Assembly: GCF_052857255.1 (NCBI RefSeq)
Contig: NW_027526503.1
Span: 62,001-126,000, forward strand
Source: Amblyomma americanum
Taxonomy: Eukaryota > Arthropoda > Arachnida > Ixodida > Ixodidae
DNA: 64,000 nucleotides
Reading direction: 5' to 3'
Positions 1 through 15,375 of the stretch are shown here, one piece after another. The notes beneath the pieces are model-generated. The model was not told the origin of the DNA. It was given only the letters and a program-made list of their open reading frames with translations, and did not search any database. Every line of letters starts with the position of its first letter. Within the stretch, counting starts at the first letter, position 1. The translations under genes were made by a program, and so were the position numbers.

Positions 1-3000
1 ACTTTTTCTTCTATAACTGCGCGAAAAGCATGTATTCGTGATTAATTCAACGAAAAAAGCTGTTTTAGACCGAAACGAGCTAAATCACAACACATTGGTT
101 TTACGAGTGTTCCTCTGATACGCGTCAAAACGTTTTCTTCTATAACTGCGTGAAAAGCATGTATTCGTGCTTCAAACATCGAAACAAGCGGTTTTAGACC
201 GAAACGAGCTAAATCACAACACATCGGTTTTACAAGTATATACGTGATACGCGTCAAAACTTTTTCTCTTATAACTGCGCGAAAATCATGTATTCGTGCT
301 TAATCCAACGAAACAAGCTGTTTTAGACCGAAACGAGGTAAATCACAACACATCGGTTTCACAAGTTTTCCTCTAATACGCGTCAAAACTTTTTCTCTTA
401 TAACTGCGCGAAAAGCATGTATTCGTGCTTAATACAACGAAACAAGCTGTTTTAGACCGAAACGAGCTAAATCACAACACATCGGTTTTACAAGTCTCCC
501 TATTCGCGTCAAAACTTTTTCTCTTATAACAGCGCGAAAAGCATGTATTCTTGCTTTATACAACGAAACAAGCTGTTTTAGACCGAAACGAGCTAAATCA
601 CAACACATCGGTTTTACAAGTGTTCCTCTGATACGCGTCAAAACTTTTTCTCTTATAACTGCGCGAAAAGCATGTATTCGTGATTAATCCAAAGAAACAA
701 GCTGTTTTAGACCGAAACGAGCTAAATCACAACACTGGTTTTACGAGTGTTCCTCTGATACGCGTCAAAACTTTTTCTCTTATAACTGCGCGAAAAGCAT
801 GTATTCGTGCCTAATACAACGAAACAAGCTGTTATAGACCGAAACGAGCTAAATCACAACACATCGGTTTTACAAGTTTTCCTCTGATACGCGTCAAAAC
901 TTTTTCTCTTATAACTGCGCGAAAAGCATGTATTCGTGCTTAAAACATCGAAACAAGCGGTTTTAGACCGAAACGAGCTAAATCACAACACATCGGTTTT
1001 ACAAGTGTTCCTCTGATACGCGTCAAAACTTTTTCTTCTATAACTGCGCGAAAAGCATGTATTCAGGATTAATCCAACGAAAATGGCTGTTTTAGACCGA
1101 AACGAGCTAAATCACAACACATTGGTTTTACAAGTGTTCCTCTGATACGCGTCAAAACTTTTTCTTTTATAACTGCGCGAAAAGCATGTATTCAGGATTA
1201 ATCCAAAGAAAATGGCTGTTTTAGACCGAAACGAGCTAAATCACAACACATTGGTTTTACCAGTGTTCCTCTGATACGCGTCAAAACTTTTTCTCTTATA
1301 ACTGCGCGAAAAGCCTGTATTCGTGCTTAATACAACGAAACAAGCTGTTTTAGACCGAAACGAGCTAAATCATAACACATTGGTTTTACAAATTTTCTTC
1401 TGATACGCGTCAAAACTTTTTCTCTTATAACTGCGCGAAAAGCATGTATTCGTGCTTAATACAACGAAGCAAGCTGTTTTAGACCGAAACGAGCTAAATC
1501 ACAACACAGCGGTTTTACAAGTCTCCCTAATACGCGTCAGAACGTTTTCTTCTATAACTGCGCGAAAAGCATGTATTCGTGCTTAAAACATCGAAACAAG
1601 CGGTTTTAGACCGAGACGAGCTAAATCACAACACATCGGTTTTACAAGTATCCACGTGATACGCGTCAAAACTTTTTCTCTTATAACTGCGCGAAAAGCA
1701 TGTATTCGTGCTTAATACAACGAAACAAGCTGTTTTAGACCAAAACGAGCTAGATCTGAACACATCGGTTTTACAAGTGCATATGTGATGCGCGTCAAAA
1801 CGTTTTTCTCTTATAACTGCGCGAAAAGCATGTATTCCTGCTTAATCCAACGAAACAAGCTGTTTTAGACCGAAACGAGGTAAATCTGAACACATCGGTT
1901 TTACAAGTGTTCCTCTGATACGCGTCAAAACTTTTTCTCTTATAACTGCGCGAAAAGCATGTATTTGTGCTTAATACAACGAAACAAGCTGTTTTAGACC
2001 GCAACGAGCTAAATCACAACACATCGGTGTTACAAGTGTTCCTCTAATACGCGTCAAAACCTTTTCTTTTATAACTGCGCGAAAAGCATGTATTCGTGCT
2101 TAATACAAGGAAACAAGCTGTTTTAGACTGAGATGAGCTAAATCTAAAAACTGTTTTACAAGCGTCCCTCTAATACGCGTCAAAACTTTTTCTTCTAAAA
2201 CTGCGCGAAAAGCATGTATTCTTGCTTAATACAACGAAACAAGCTGTTTTAGACCGAAACGAGATAAATCACAACACATCGGTTTTACAAGTGTTCCACT
2301 GATAGGCGTCAAAACTTTTTCTCTTATAACTGCGCGAGAAGCATGTATTCGTGCTTAATACAACGAAACAAGCTGTTTTAGTCCGAAACGAGCTAAATCA
2401 CAGCACATCGGTTTTACAAGTGTTCCTCTGATACGCGTCAAAACTTTTTCTCATAACTGCGCGAAAAGCATGTATTCGTGCTTAAAACAACGAAACAAGC
2501 TGTTTTAGACTGAGATGAGCTAAATCTGAAAACTGTTTTACAAGTGTCCCTGTATACGCGTCAAAACTTTTTCTTCTAAAACTGCGCGAAAAGCATGTAT
2601 TCGTGCTTAATATAACGAAACAAGCTGTTTTAGACCGAAACGAGCTAAATCTGAACACATCGGTTTTACAAGTGTCCTTGTGACACGCGTCAAATCTTTT
2701 TCTCTTATAACTGCGCGAAAAGCATGTATTCGTGATTAATACAACGAAACAAGCTGTTTTAGACTGAGATGAGCTAAATCTGAAAACTGTTTTACAAGTG
2801 TCCCTCTAATACGCGTCAAAACGTTTTCTCTTATAACTGCGCGAAAAGCATGTATTCGTGCTTAATACAACGAAACAAGCTGTTTTAGACCGAAACGAGC
2901 TAAATCACAACACATCGGTTTTACAAGTGTCCTTGTGACACGCGTCAAAACTTTTTCTCTTATAACTGCGCGAAAAGCATGTATTCGTGATTAATCCAAC

Positions 3001-3889
3001 GAAACAAGCTGTTTTAGACCGAAACGAGGTAAGGTAAATCTGAACACATCGGTTTTACAAGTGTTCCTCTGATACGCGTCAAAACTTTTTCTCTTATAAC
3101 TGCGCGAAAAGCATGTATTCGTGCTTAATATAACGAAACAAGCTGTTTTAGACTGAAACGAGCTAAATCTGAAAACTGTTTTACAAGTGTGCCTCTAATA
3201 CGCGTCAAAACTTTTTCTTCTAAAACTGCGCGAAAAGCATGTATTCGTGTTTAATACAACGAAACAAGCTGTTTTAGACCAAAACGAGTTAGATCTGAAC
3301 ACATCGGTTTTACAAGTGCCCATGTATTACGCGTCAAAACTTTTTTCTCTTATAACTGCGCGAAAAGCATGTATTCCTGCTTAATCCAACGAAACAAGCT
3401 GTTTTAGACCGAAACGAGGTAAATCTGAACACATCGGTTTTACAAGTGTTCCTCTGATACGCGTCAACACTTTTTCTCTTATAACTGCGCGAAAAGTATG
3501 TATTCGTGCTTAATACAACGAAACAAGCTGTTTTAGACTGAGATGAGCTAAATCTGAAAACTGTTTTAAAAGTGTCCCTCTAATACGCGTCAAAACTTTT
3601 TCTTCTAAAACTGCGCGAAAAGCATGTATTCATGCTTAATACAACGAAACAAGCTGTTTTAGACCGAAACGAGCTAAATCTGAACACATCGGTTTTACAA
3701 GTGTCCTTGTGACACGCGTCAAAACTTTTTCTCTTATAACTGCGCGAAAAGCATGTATTCGTGCTTAATACAACGAAACAATCTGTTTTAGTCCGAAACG
3801 AGCTAAATCACAGCACATCGGTTTTACAAGTGTTCCTCTGATACGCGTCAAAACTTTTTTTCTTATAACTGCGCGAAAGCATGTATTCG

Positions 3890-4460
3890 TGCTTAATACA
3901 ACGAAACAAGCTGTTTTAGACTGAGATGAGCTAAATCTGAAAACTGTTTTACAAGTGTCCCTTTATTACGCGTCAAAACTTTTTCTTCTAAAACTGCGCG
4001 AAAAGTATGTATTCGTGCTTAATACAAGGAAGAAGCTGTTTTAGACCGAAACGAGCTAAATCTGAACACATCGGTTTTACAAGTATCCACGTGATACGCG
4101 TCAAATCTTTTTCTCTTATAACTGCGCGAAAAGCATGTTTTCGTGCTTAATACAACGAAACAAGCTGTTTTAGACCGAAACGAGCTAAACCAAAACACAT
4201 CGGTTTTACAAGTCTCCCTAATACGCGTCAAAACTTTTTTTCTTATAACAGCGCGAAAAGCATGTATTCTTGCTTTATACAACGAAACAAGCTGTTTTAG
4301 ACCGAGATGAGCTAAATCTGAACACATCGGTTTTACAAGGGTCCCTCTAATAGGCGTCAAAACTTTTTCTTCTATAACTGCGTGAAAAGCATGTATTCGT
4401 CCCTAAAACAACGAAACAAGCTGTTTTATACCAAAACGAGCTATATCTGAACACATCGGT
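3890..4460 (+). repeat. Duplicated module, matches 6,324-6,894
   Basis: Matches the block about 2,434 bp downstream (19 monomers). Both contain the private string ATACAAGGAAGAAGC and the CCCTTTATTACGCG cassette. Identity breaks at about 4,460, where one copy continues with a GTGTCCCTGTG cassette and the other with ATCCACGTG. Confidence 0.7.
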
Positions 4461-5399
4461 TTTACAAGTGTCCCTGTGACACGCGTGAAAACTTTTTCTC
4501 TCATAACTGCGTGAAAAGCATGTATTCTTGCTTAATACAACGAAACAAGCTGTTTTAGACCAAAACGAGCTATATCTGAACACATCGGTTTTACAAGTGT
4601 CCCTGTGACACGCGTGAAAACTTTTTCTCTTATAACTGCGCGAAAAGCATGTATTCGTGCTTAATACAACGAAACAAGCTGTTTTAGACTGAGATGAGCT
4701 AAATCTGAAAACTGTTTTACAAGTGTCCCTCTAATACGCGTCAAAACTTTTTCTTCTAAAACTGCGCGAAAAGCATGTATTCGTGCTTAATACAACGAAA
4801 CAAGCTGTTTTAGCCCGAAACGAGGTAAATCTGAACACATAGGTTTTACAAGTGTCCTTGTGACACGCGTCAAAACTTTTTCTGTTATAACTGCGCGAAA
4901 AGCATGTATTCGTGATTAATCCAACGAAACAAGCTGTTTTAGACCGAAACGAGCTAAATCACAACACATTGGTTTTACGAGTGTTCCTCTGATACGCGTC
5001 AAAACTTTTTCTCTTATAACTGCGCGAAAAGCATGTATTCGTGCTTAATACAACGAAACAAGCTGTTTTAGACCGAAACGAGCTAAATCACAACACATCG
5101 GTTTTACAAGTGTTCCTCTGATACGCGTCAAAACTTTTTCTCTTACAACTGCGCGAAAAGCATGTATTCGTGCTTAATACAACGAAACAAGCTGTTTTAG
5201 ACCGAAACGAGCTAAATCACAACACATCGGTTTTACAAGTGTTCCTCTGATACGCGTCAAAACTTTTTCTCTTATAACTGCGCGAAAAGCATGTATTCGT
5301 GTTTAATACAACAAAACAAGCTGTTTTAAACTGAGATGAGCTAAATCTGTACACATCGGTTTTACAAGTGTCCTTGTGACACGCGTCAAAACTTTTTCT

Positions 5400-7060
5400 C
5401 TTATAACTGCGCGAAAAGCATGTATTCGTGCTTAATACAACGAAACAAGCTGTTTTAGACTGAGATGAGCTAAATCTGAAAACTGTTTTACAAGTGTCCC
5501 TCTAATACGCGTCAAAACTTTTTCTTCTAAAACTGCGCGAAAAGCATGTATTCGTGCTTAATACAACGAAACAAGCTGTTTTAGACCGAAACGAGCTAAA
5601 TCTGAACACATCGGTTTTACAAGTATCCACGTGATACGCGTCAAAACTTTTTCTCTTATAACTGCGCGAAAAGCATGTATTCGTGCTTAATACAACGAAA
5701 CAAGCTGTTTTAGACCGAAACGAGCTAAACCAAAACACATCGGTTTTAAAAGTCTACCTAATACGCGTCAAAACTTTTTTTCTTATAACAGCGCGAAAAG
5801 CATGCATTCTTGCTTTATACAACGAAACAAGCTGTTTTAGACCGAGATGAGCTGAATCTGAACACATCGGTTTTACAAGGGTCCCTCTAATAGGCGTCAA
5901 AACTTTTTCTTCTATAACTGCGTGAAAAGCATGTATTCGTCCCTAAAACAACGAAACAAGCTGTTTTATACCAAAACGAGCTATATCTGAACACATCGGT
6001 TTTACAAGTATCCACGTGATACGTGTCAACTTTTTCTCTTATAACTGCGCGAAAAGCATGTATTCGTGCTTAATACAACGAAACAAGCTGTTTCAGACCG
6101 AAACGAGCTAAATCTGAACGCATAGGTTTTACAAGTGTCCCGTGACACGCGTGAAAACTTTTTCTCTCATAACTGCGTGAAAAGCTTGTATTCGTGCTTA
6201 ATACAACGAAACAAGCTGTTTTAGACCGAAACGAGCTAAATCACAACACATCGGTTTTACAAGTTTTCCTCTGATACGCGTCATATCTTTTTCTCTTATA
6301 ACTGCGCGAAAAGCATGTATTCGTGCTTAATACAACGAAACAAGCTGTTTTAGACTGAGATGAGCTAAATCTGAAAACTGTTTTACAAGTGTCCCTTTAT
6401 TACGCGTCAAAACTTTTTCTTCTAAAACTGCGCGAAAAGCATGTATTCGTGCTTAATACAAGGAAGAAGCTGTTTTAGACCGAAACGAGCTAAATCTGAA
6501 CACATCGGTTTTACAAGTATCCACGTGATACGCGTCAAATCTTTTTCTCTTATAACTGCGCGAAAAGCATGTATTCGTGCTTAATACAACGAAACAAGCT
6601 GTTTTAGACCGAAACGAGCTAAACCAAAACACATCGGTTTTACAAGTCTCCCTAATACGCGTCAAAACTTTTTTTCTTATAACAGCGCGAAAAGCATGTA
6701 TTCTTGCTTTATACAACGAAACAAGCTGTTTTAGACCGAGATGAGCTAAATCTGAACACATCGGTTTTACAAGGGTCCCTCTAATAGGCGTCAAAACTTT
6801 TTCTTCTATAACTGCGTGAAAAGCATGTATTCGTCCCTAAAACAACGAAACAAGCTGTTTTATACCAAAACGAGCTATATCTGAACACATCGGTTTTACA
6901 AGTATCCACGTGATACGCGTCAACTTTTTCTCTTATAACTGCGCGAAAAGCATGTATTCGTGCTTAATACAACGAAACAAGCTGTTTTAGACCGAAACGA
7001 GCTAAATCTGAACGCATAGGTTTTACAAGTGTCCCTGTGACACGCGTGAAAACTTTTTCT
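5400..7060 (+). repeat. Seven-monomer tandem block (~896 bp period)
   Basis: Units at about 5,400-6,296 and 6,297-7,060 align at an offset of about 896 bp (seven monomers). Both carry the rare variants ATTCGTCCCTAAAAC, GGTCCCTCTAATAGGCG and TTTTATACCAAAACG in the same order. The same rare ATTCGTCCCTAAAAC monomer also occurs near 4,398, 10,429 and 19,673, so the module has been copied elsewhere in the left arm. Confidence 0.7.
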
Positions 7061-9999
7061 CTCATAACTGCGTGAAAAGCATGTAATCTTGCTTAATACA
7101 ACGAAACAAGCTGTTTTAGACCAAAACGAGCTAGATCTGAACACATCGGTTTTACAAGTGTTCCTCTGATACGCGTCAAAACTTTTTCTCTTATAACTGC
7201 GCGAAGAGCATGTATTCGTGCTTAATACAACGAAACAAGCTGTTTTAGACCGAAACAAGTTAAATCACAACACATCGGTTTTACAAGTGTTCCTCTGATA
7301 CGCGTCAAAACTTTTTCCCTTATACCTGCGCGAAAAGCATGTATTCTTGCTTTATACAACGAAACAAGCTGTTTTAGACCGAAACGAGCTAAATCATAAC
7401 ACATTGGTTTTACAAGTTTTCCTCTGATACGCGTCAAAACTTTTTCTCTTATAACTGCGCGAAAAGCATGTATTCGTGCTTAATACAACGAAACAAGCTG
7501 TTTTAGACCGAAACGAGCTAAATCACAACACATCGGTTTTACAAGTATCCACGTGATACGCGTCAAAACTTTTTCTCTTATAACTGCGCGAAAAGCATGT
7601 ATTCGTGCTTAATCCAACGAAACAAACTGTTTTAGACCGAAACGAGCTAAATCTGAACACATCGGTTTTACAAGCGCCCATGTGATACGCGTCAAAACGT
7701 TTTTCTCTTATAACTGCGCGAAAAGCATGTATTTCTGCTTAATACAACGAAACAAGCTGTTTTAGACCGAAACGAGCTAAATCACAACACATCGGTTTTA
7801 CGTCTCCCTAATACGCGTCAAAACGTTTTGTTCTATAACTGCGCGAAAAGCATGTATTCGTGCTTAAAACATCGAAACAAGCGGTTTTAGACCGAAACGA
7901 GCTAAATCACAACACATCGGTTTTACAAGTATCCACGTGATACGCGTCAAAACTTTTTCTCTTATAACTGCGCGAAAAGCATGTATTCGTGCTTATTACA
8001 ACGAAACAAGCTGTTTTAGACCGAAACGAGCAAAATCACAACACATTGGTTTTACGAGTGTTCCTCTGATACGCGCCAAACCTTTTTTTCTTATAACTGC
8101 GCGAAAAGCATGTATTCGTGCTTAATACAACGAAACAAGCTGTTTTAGACCGAAACGAGCTAAATCACAACACATCGGTTTTAAAAGCGTCCATGTGAAA
8201 CGCGTCAAAACGTTTTCTCTTATAACTGCGCGAAAAGATTGTATTCGTGCTTAATACAACGAAACAAGCTGTTTTAGACCAAAACGAGCTAGATCTGAAC
8301 ACATCGGTTTTACAAGTGCCCATGTGATACGCGTCAAAACTTTTTTCTCTTATAACTGCGCGAAAAGCATGTATTCCTGCTTAATCCAACGAACCAAGCT
8401 GTTTTAGACCGAAACGAAGTAAATCTGAACACATCGGTTTTACAAGTTCTCCTCTAATACGCGTCCAAACTTTTTCTCTTATAACTGCGCGAGAAGCATG
8501 TATTCGTGCTTAATACAACGAAACAAGCTGTTTTAGTCCGAAACGAGCTAAATCACAGCACATCGGTTTTACAAGTGTTCCTCTGATACGCGTCAAAACT
8601 TTTTCTCTTATAACTGCGCGAAAAGCATGTATTCGTGCTTAAAACAACGAAACAAGCTGTTTTAGACTGAGATGAGCTAAATCTGAAAACTGTTTTACAA
8701 GTGTCCCTGTATACGCGTCAAAACTTTTTCTTCTAAAACTGCGCGAAAAGCATGTATTCATGCTTAATACAACGAAACAAGCTGTTTTAGACCGAAACGA
8801 GCTAAATCTGAACACATCGGTTTTACAAGTGTCCTTGTGACACGCGTCAAATCTTTTTCTCTTATAACTGCGCGAAAAGCATGTATTCGTGATTAATCCA
8901 ACGAAACAAGCTGTTTTAGACCGAAACGAGCTAAATCACAACACATTCGTTTTACGAGTGTTCCTCTGATACGCGTCAAAACTTTTTCTTTTATAACTGC
9001 GCGAAAAGCATGTATTCTTGCCTAATACAACGAAACAAGCTGTTTTAGACCGAAACGAGTTAAATCTGAACACATCGGTTTTAAAAGCGTGCATGTGAAA
9101 CGCGTCAAAACTTTTTCTCTTATAACTGCGCGAAAAGATTGTATTCGTGCTTAATACAACGAAACTAGCTGTTTTAGACCAAAACGAGTTAGATCTGAAC
9201 ACATCGGTTTTACAAGTGCCCATGTGATACGCGTCAAAACTTTTTTCTCTTATAACTGCGCGAAAAGCATGTATTCCTGCTTAATCCAATGAAACAAGCT
9301 GTTTTAGAACGAAACGAGGTAAATCTGAACACATCGGTTTTACAAGTGTTCCTCTGATACGCGTCAAAACTTTTTCTCTTATAACTGCGCGAAAAGCATG
9401 TATTCGTGCTTAATACAACGAAACAAGCTGTTTTAGACTGAGATGAGCTAAATCTGAAAACTGTTTTACAAGTGTCCCTCTAATACGCGTCAAAACTTTT
9501 TCTTCTAAAACTGCGCGAAAAGCATGTATTCGTGCTTAATACAACGAAACAAGCTGTTTTAGACCGAAACGAGCTAAATCACAACACATTGGTTTTACTA
9601 GTGTTCCTCTGATACGCGTCAAAACTTTTTCTCTTATAACTGCGCGAAAAGCATGTATTCGTGCTTAATACAACGAAACAAGCTGTTTTAGACCGAAACG
9701 AGCTAAATCACAACACTTCGGTTTCACAAGTTTTCCTCTGATTCGCGTCAAAACTTTTTCTCTTATAACTGCGCGAAAAGCATGTATTCGTGCTTAATAC
9801 AACGAAACAAGCTGTTTTAGACCGAAACGAGGTAAATCTGAACACATCGGTTTTACAAGTGTCCCTCTAATACGCGTCAAAACTTTTTCTTCTAAAACTG
9901 CGCGAAAAGCATGTATTCGTGTTTAATACAACGAAACAAGCTGTTTTAGACCGAAACGAGCTAAATCTGTACACATCGGTTTTACAAGTGTCCTTGTGA

Positions 10000-11140
10000 C
10001 ACGCGTCAAAACTTTTTCTCTTATAACTGCGCGAAAAGCATGTATTCGTGCTTAATACAACGGAACAAGCTGTTTTAGACTGAGATGAGCTAAATCTGAA
10101 AACTGTTTTACAAGTGTCCCTCTAATACGCGTCAAAACTTTTTCTTCTAAAACTGCGCGAAAAGCATGTATTCGTGCTTAATACAACGAAACAAGCTGTT
10201 TTAGACCGAAACGAGCTAAATCTGAACACATCGGTTTTACAAGTCTCCCTAATACGCGTCAAAACTTTTCTTCTTATAACAGCGCGAAAAGCATGTATTC
10301 TTGCTTTATACAACGAAACAAACTGTTTTAGACCGAGATGAGCTAAATCTGAACACATCGGTTTTACAAGGGTCCCTCTAATAAGCGTCAAAACTTTTCC
10401 TTCTATAACTGCGTGAAAAGCATGTATTCGTCCCTAAAACAACGAAACAAGCTGTTTTATACCAAAACGAGCTATATCTGAACACATCGGTTTTCAAGTA
10501 TCCACGTGATACGCGTCAACTTTTTCTCTTATAACTGCGCGAAAAGCATGTATTCGTGCTTAATACAACGAAACAAGCTGTTTTAGACCGAAACGAGCTA
10601 AATCTGAACGCATAGGTTTTACAAGTGTCCCTGTGACACGCGTGAAAACTTTTTCTTATAACTGCGCGAAAAGATTGTATTCGTGCTTAATACAACGAAA
10701 CAAGCTGTTTTAGACCAAAACGAGCTAGATCTGAACACATCGGTTTTACAAGTGTTCCTCTGATACGCGTCAAAACTTTTTCTCTTATAACTGCGCGAAG
10801 AGCATGTATTCTTGCTTAATACAACGAAACAAGCTGTTTTAGACCGAAACGAGCAAAATCACAACACATCGGTTTTACAAGTGTTCCTCTGATACGCGTC
10901 AAAACTTTTTCTCTTATAACTGCGCGAAAAGCGTGTATTCGTGCTTTATACAACGAAACAAGCTGTTTTAGACCGAAACGAGCTAAATCATAACACATTG
11001 GTTTTACATGTTTTCCTCTGATACACGTCAAAACTTTTTCTCTTTTAACTGCGCGAAAAGCATGTATTCGTGCTTAATACAACGAAACAAGCTGTTTTAG
11101 ACCGAAACGAGCTAAATCACAACACATCGGTTTTACGTCT
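10000..11140 (+). repeat. Duplicated module, matches ~19,243-20,390
   Basis: Aligned at an offset of about 9,243 bp (72 monomers), with the shared private variant CAACGGAAC at 10,058 and 19,301 and the deleted cassette TTTTACGTCTCCCT. The similarity continues patchily to the rare ACGTAACAATCTG monomers at about 11,844 and 21,217, by which point the offset has grown by one monomer. Confidence 0.65.
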
Positions 11141-14024
11141 CCCTAATCGCGTCAGAACGTTTTCTTCTATAACTGCGCGAAAAGCATGTATTCGTGCTTA
11201 ATACAACGAAACAAGCTGTTTTACCGAAACGAGCTAAATCACAACACTGGTTTTATGAGTGTTCCTCTGATACGCGTCAAAACTTTTTCTCTTATAACTG
11301 CGCGAAAAGCATGTATTCGTGCTTAATACAACGAAACAAGCTGTTTTAGACCGAAACGAGCTAAATCACAACACATCGGTTTTACAAGTTTTCCTCTGAT
11401 ACGCGTCAAAACTTTTTCTCCTATAACTGCGCGAAAAGCATGTATTCGTGCTTAATACAACGAAACAAGCTGTTTTAGACCGAAACGAGCTAAATCACAA
11501 CACATCGGTTTTACAAGTGTTCCTCTGATACGCGTCAAAACTTTTTCTCTTATAACTGCGCGAAAAGCATGTATTCGTGCTTAATACAACGAAACAAGCT
11601 GTTTTAGACTGAGATGAGCTAAATCTGAAAACTGTTTTAAAAGTGTCCCTCTAATACGCGTCAAATCTTTTTCTTCTAAAACTGCGCGAAAAGCATGTAT
11701 TCGTGCTTAATACAACGAAACAAGCTGTTTTAGACCGAAACGAGCTAAATCTGAACACATCGGTTTTACAAGTGTCCTTGTGACACGCGTCAAAACTTTT
11801 TCTCTTATAACTGCGCGAGAAGCATGTATTCGTGCTTAATACAACGTAACAATCTGTTTTAGTCCGAAACGAGCTAAATCACAGCACATCGGTTTTACAA
11901 GTGTTCCTCTGATACGCGTCAAAACGTTTTCTCTTATAACTGCGCGAAAAGCATGTATTCGTGATTAATCCAACGAAACAAGCTGTTTTAGACCGAAACG
12001 AGCTAAATCACAACACATTGGTTTTACGAGTGTTCCTCTGATACGCGTCAAAACTTTTTCTCTTATAACTGCGCGAAAAGCATGTATTCGTGATTAATCC
12101 AACGAAACAAGCTGTTTTAGACCGAAACGAGCTAAATCACAACACATTGGTTTTACGAGTGTTCCTCTGATACGCGTCAAAACTTTTTCTCTTATAACTC
12201 CGCGAAAAGCATGTATTCGTGCTTAAAACAACGAAACAAGCGGTTTTAGACCGAAACGAGCTAAATCACAACACGTCGGTTTTACAAGTATCCAAGTGAT
12301 ACGCGTCAAAACTTTTTCTCTTATAAATGCGCGAAAAGCATGTATTCGTGCCTAATACAACGAAACAAGCTGTGTTAGACCGAAACGAGATAAATCTGAA
12401 CACATCAGTTTTACAAGTTGTCCTCTGATACGCGTCAAAACTTGTTCTCTCATAACGGCGTGAAAAGCATGTATTCTTGCTTAATACAACGAAACAAGCT
12501 GTTTTAGACCGAAACGAGCTAAATCTGAACACATCGGTTTTACAAGTGCCCATGTGATACGCGTCAAAACGTTTTCTTCTATAACTGCGCGAAAAGCATG
12601 TATTTGTGCTTAAAACATCGAAACAAGCGGTTTTAGACCGAAACGAGCTAAATCACAACACATCGGTTTTACAAGTATCCACGTGATACGCGTCAAAAAT
12701 TTTTCTCTTATAAATGCGCGAAAAGCATGTATTCGTGCTTAATACAACGAAACAAGCTGTGTTAGACCGAAACGAGCTAAATCTGAACACATCGGTTTTA
12801 CAAGTGTCCCTGTGACACGCGTCTAAACTTTCTCTTAAAACAGCGCGAAAAGCATGTATTCTTGCTTAATACAAAGAAACAAGTTGTTTTAGACCGAAAC
12901 TAGCTATATCTGAACACATCGGTTTTACAAGTATCCACATGATACTCGTCAAAACTTTTTCTCTTATAACTGCGCGAAAAGCATGTATTCGTGCTTAATA
13001 CAAATAAACAAGCTGTTTTAGTCCGAAACGAGCTAAATCACAACACATCGGTTTTACAAGTGTTCCCCTGATACGCGTCTAAACTTTTTCTCTTATAACT
13101 GCGCGAAAAGCATGTATTCGTGCTTAAAACAACGAAACAAGCTGTTTTAGTCCGAAACAAGCTAAATCACAACACATCGGTTTTACAAATGTTCCTCTGA
13201 TACGCGTCAAAACTTTTTCTCTTATAACTGCGCGAAAAGCATGTATTCGTACTTAAAACAACGAAACAAGCTGTTTTAGACCGAGATGAGCTAAATCTGA
13301 ACACATCGGATTTACAAGTGTCCCTCTAATACACGTCAAAACTTTTTCTTCTATAACTGCGCGAAAAGCATGTATTCTTGCTTAAAACAACGAAACAAGC
13401 TGTTTTATACCAAAACGAGCTATATCTGAACACATCGGTTTTACAAGTATCCACGTGATACGCGTCAAAACGTTTTCTTCTATAACTCCGCGAAAAGCAT
13501 GTATTCGTGCTTAAAACAACGAAACAAGCGGTTTTAGACCGAAACGAGCTAAATCACAACACATCGGTTTTACAAGTATCCAAGTGATACGCGTCAAAAC
13601 TTTTTCTCTTATAAATGCGCGAAAAGCATGTATTCGTGCCTAATACAACGAAACAAGCTGTGTTAGACCGAAACGAACTAAATCTGAACACATCGGTTTT
13701 ACAAGTGCCCATGTGATACGCGTCAAAACGTTTTCTTCTATAACTGCGCGAAAAGCATGTATTCGTGCTTAAAACATCGAAACATGCGGTTTTAGACCGA
13801 ATCGAGCTAAATCACAACACATCGGTTTTACAAGTATCCACGTGATACGCGTCAAAACTTTTTCTCTTATAAATGCGCGAAAAGCATGTATTCGTGCTTA
13901 ATACAACGAAACAAGCTGTGTTAGACCGAAACGAGCTAAATCTGAACACATCGGTTTTACAAGTGTCCCTGTGACACGCGTCTAAACTTTCTCTTATAAC
14001 AGCGCGAAAAGCATGTATTCTTGC

Positions 14025-15375
14025 TTAATACAAAGAAACAAGTTGTTTTAGACCGAAACGAGCTATATCTGAACACATCGGTTTTACAAGTATCCACATG
14101 ATACTCGTCAAAACGTTTTCTCTTATAACTGCGCGAAAAGCATGTATTCGTGCTTAATACAAATAAACAAGCTGTTTTAGTCCGAAACGAGCTAAATCAC
14201 AACACATCGGTTTTACAAGTGTTCCCCTGATACGCGTCTAAACTTTTTCTCTTATAACTGCGCGAAAAGCATGTATTCGTGCTTAAAACAACGAAACAAG
14301 TTGTTTTAGTCCGAAACGAGCTAAATCACAACACATCGGTTTTACAAATGTTCCTCTGATACGCGTCAAAACTTTTTCTCTTATAACTGCGCGAAAAGCA
14401 TGTATTCGTACTTAAACCAACGATACAAGCTGTTTTAGACCGAGATGAGCTAAATCTGAACACATCGGTTTTACAAGTGTCCCTCTAATACACGTCAAAA
14501 CTTTTTCTTCTATAACTGCGCGAAAAGCATGTATTCTTGCTTAAAACAACGAAACAAGCTGTTTTATACCAAAACGAGCTATATCTGAACACATCGGTTT
14601 TACAAGTATCCACGTGATACGCGCCAGAACGTTTTCTCTTATAACTGCACGAAAAGCATGTATTCGTGCTTAATCCGACGAGACAAGCTGATTTAGACCG
14701 AAACGAGGTAAATCTCAACACATCGGTTTTACAAGTTTTCCTCTGATACGCGTCAAAACTTTTTCTCTTATAACGGCGCGAAAAGCGTGTATTCGTGCTT
14801 AATACAACGAAACAAGCAGTTTTAGACCGAAACGAGCTAAATCACAACACATCGGTTTTACAAGTCTCCCTAATACGCGTCAAAACGTTTTCTTCTATAA
14901 CTGCGCGAAAAGCATGTATTCGTGCTTAAAACATCGAAACAAGCGGTTTTAGACCGAAACGAGCTAAATCACAACATATCGGTTTTACAAGTATCCACGT
15001 GATACGCGTCAAAACTTTTTCTCTTATAACTGCGCGAAAAGCATGTATTCGTGCTTAAAACATCGAAACAAGCGGTTTTAGACCGAAACGAGCTAAATCA
15101 CAACACATCGGTATTACAAGTATCCACGTGATACGCGTAAAACTTTTTTTCTTATAAATGCGCGAAAAGCATGTATTCGTGCTTAATACAACGAAACAAG
15201 CTGTGTTAGACCGAAACGAGCTAAATCTGAAAACATCGGTTTTACAAGTGTCCCTGTGACACGCGTCAAACCTTTTTCTCTTATAACTGCGCGAAAAGCA
15301 TGTATTCGTGCTTAATCCAACGAAACAAGCTGTTTTAGACCGAAACTGGCAAATCACAACACATCGGTTTTACAA
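14025..15375 (+). repeat. Module M, copy 1 (~10.5 monomers)
   Basis: Defined by an ordered set of private variants: ACAAAGAAACAAGTTG, ACATGATACTCGTC, TTCCCCTGATACG, GCGCCAGAACG (14,621), GGCGCGAAAAGCG, CGTAAAACTTTTTTT and GAAACTGGCAAATC. The same order recurs in at least four other places at irregular distances. Confidence 0.7.
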
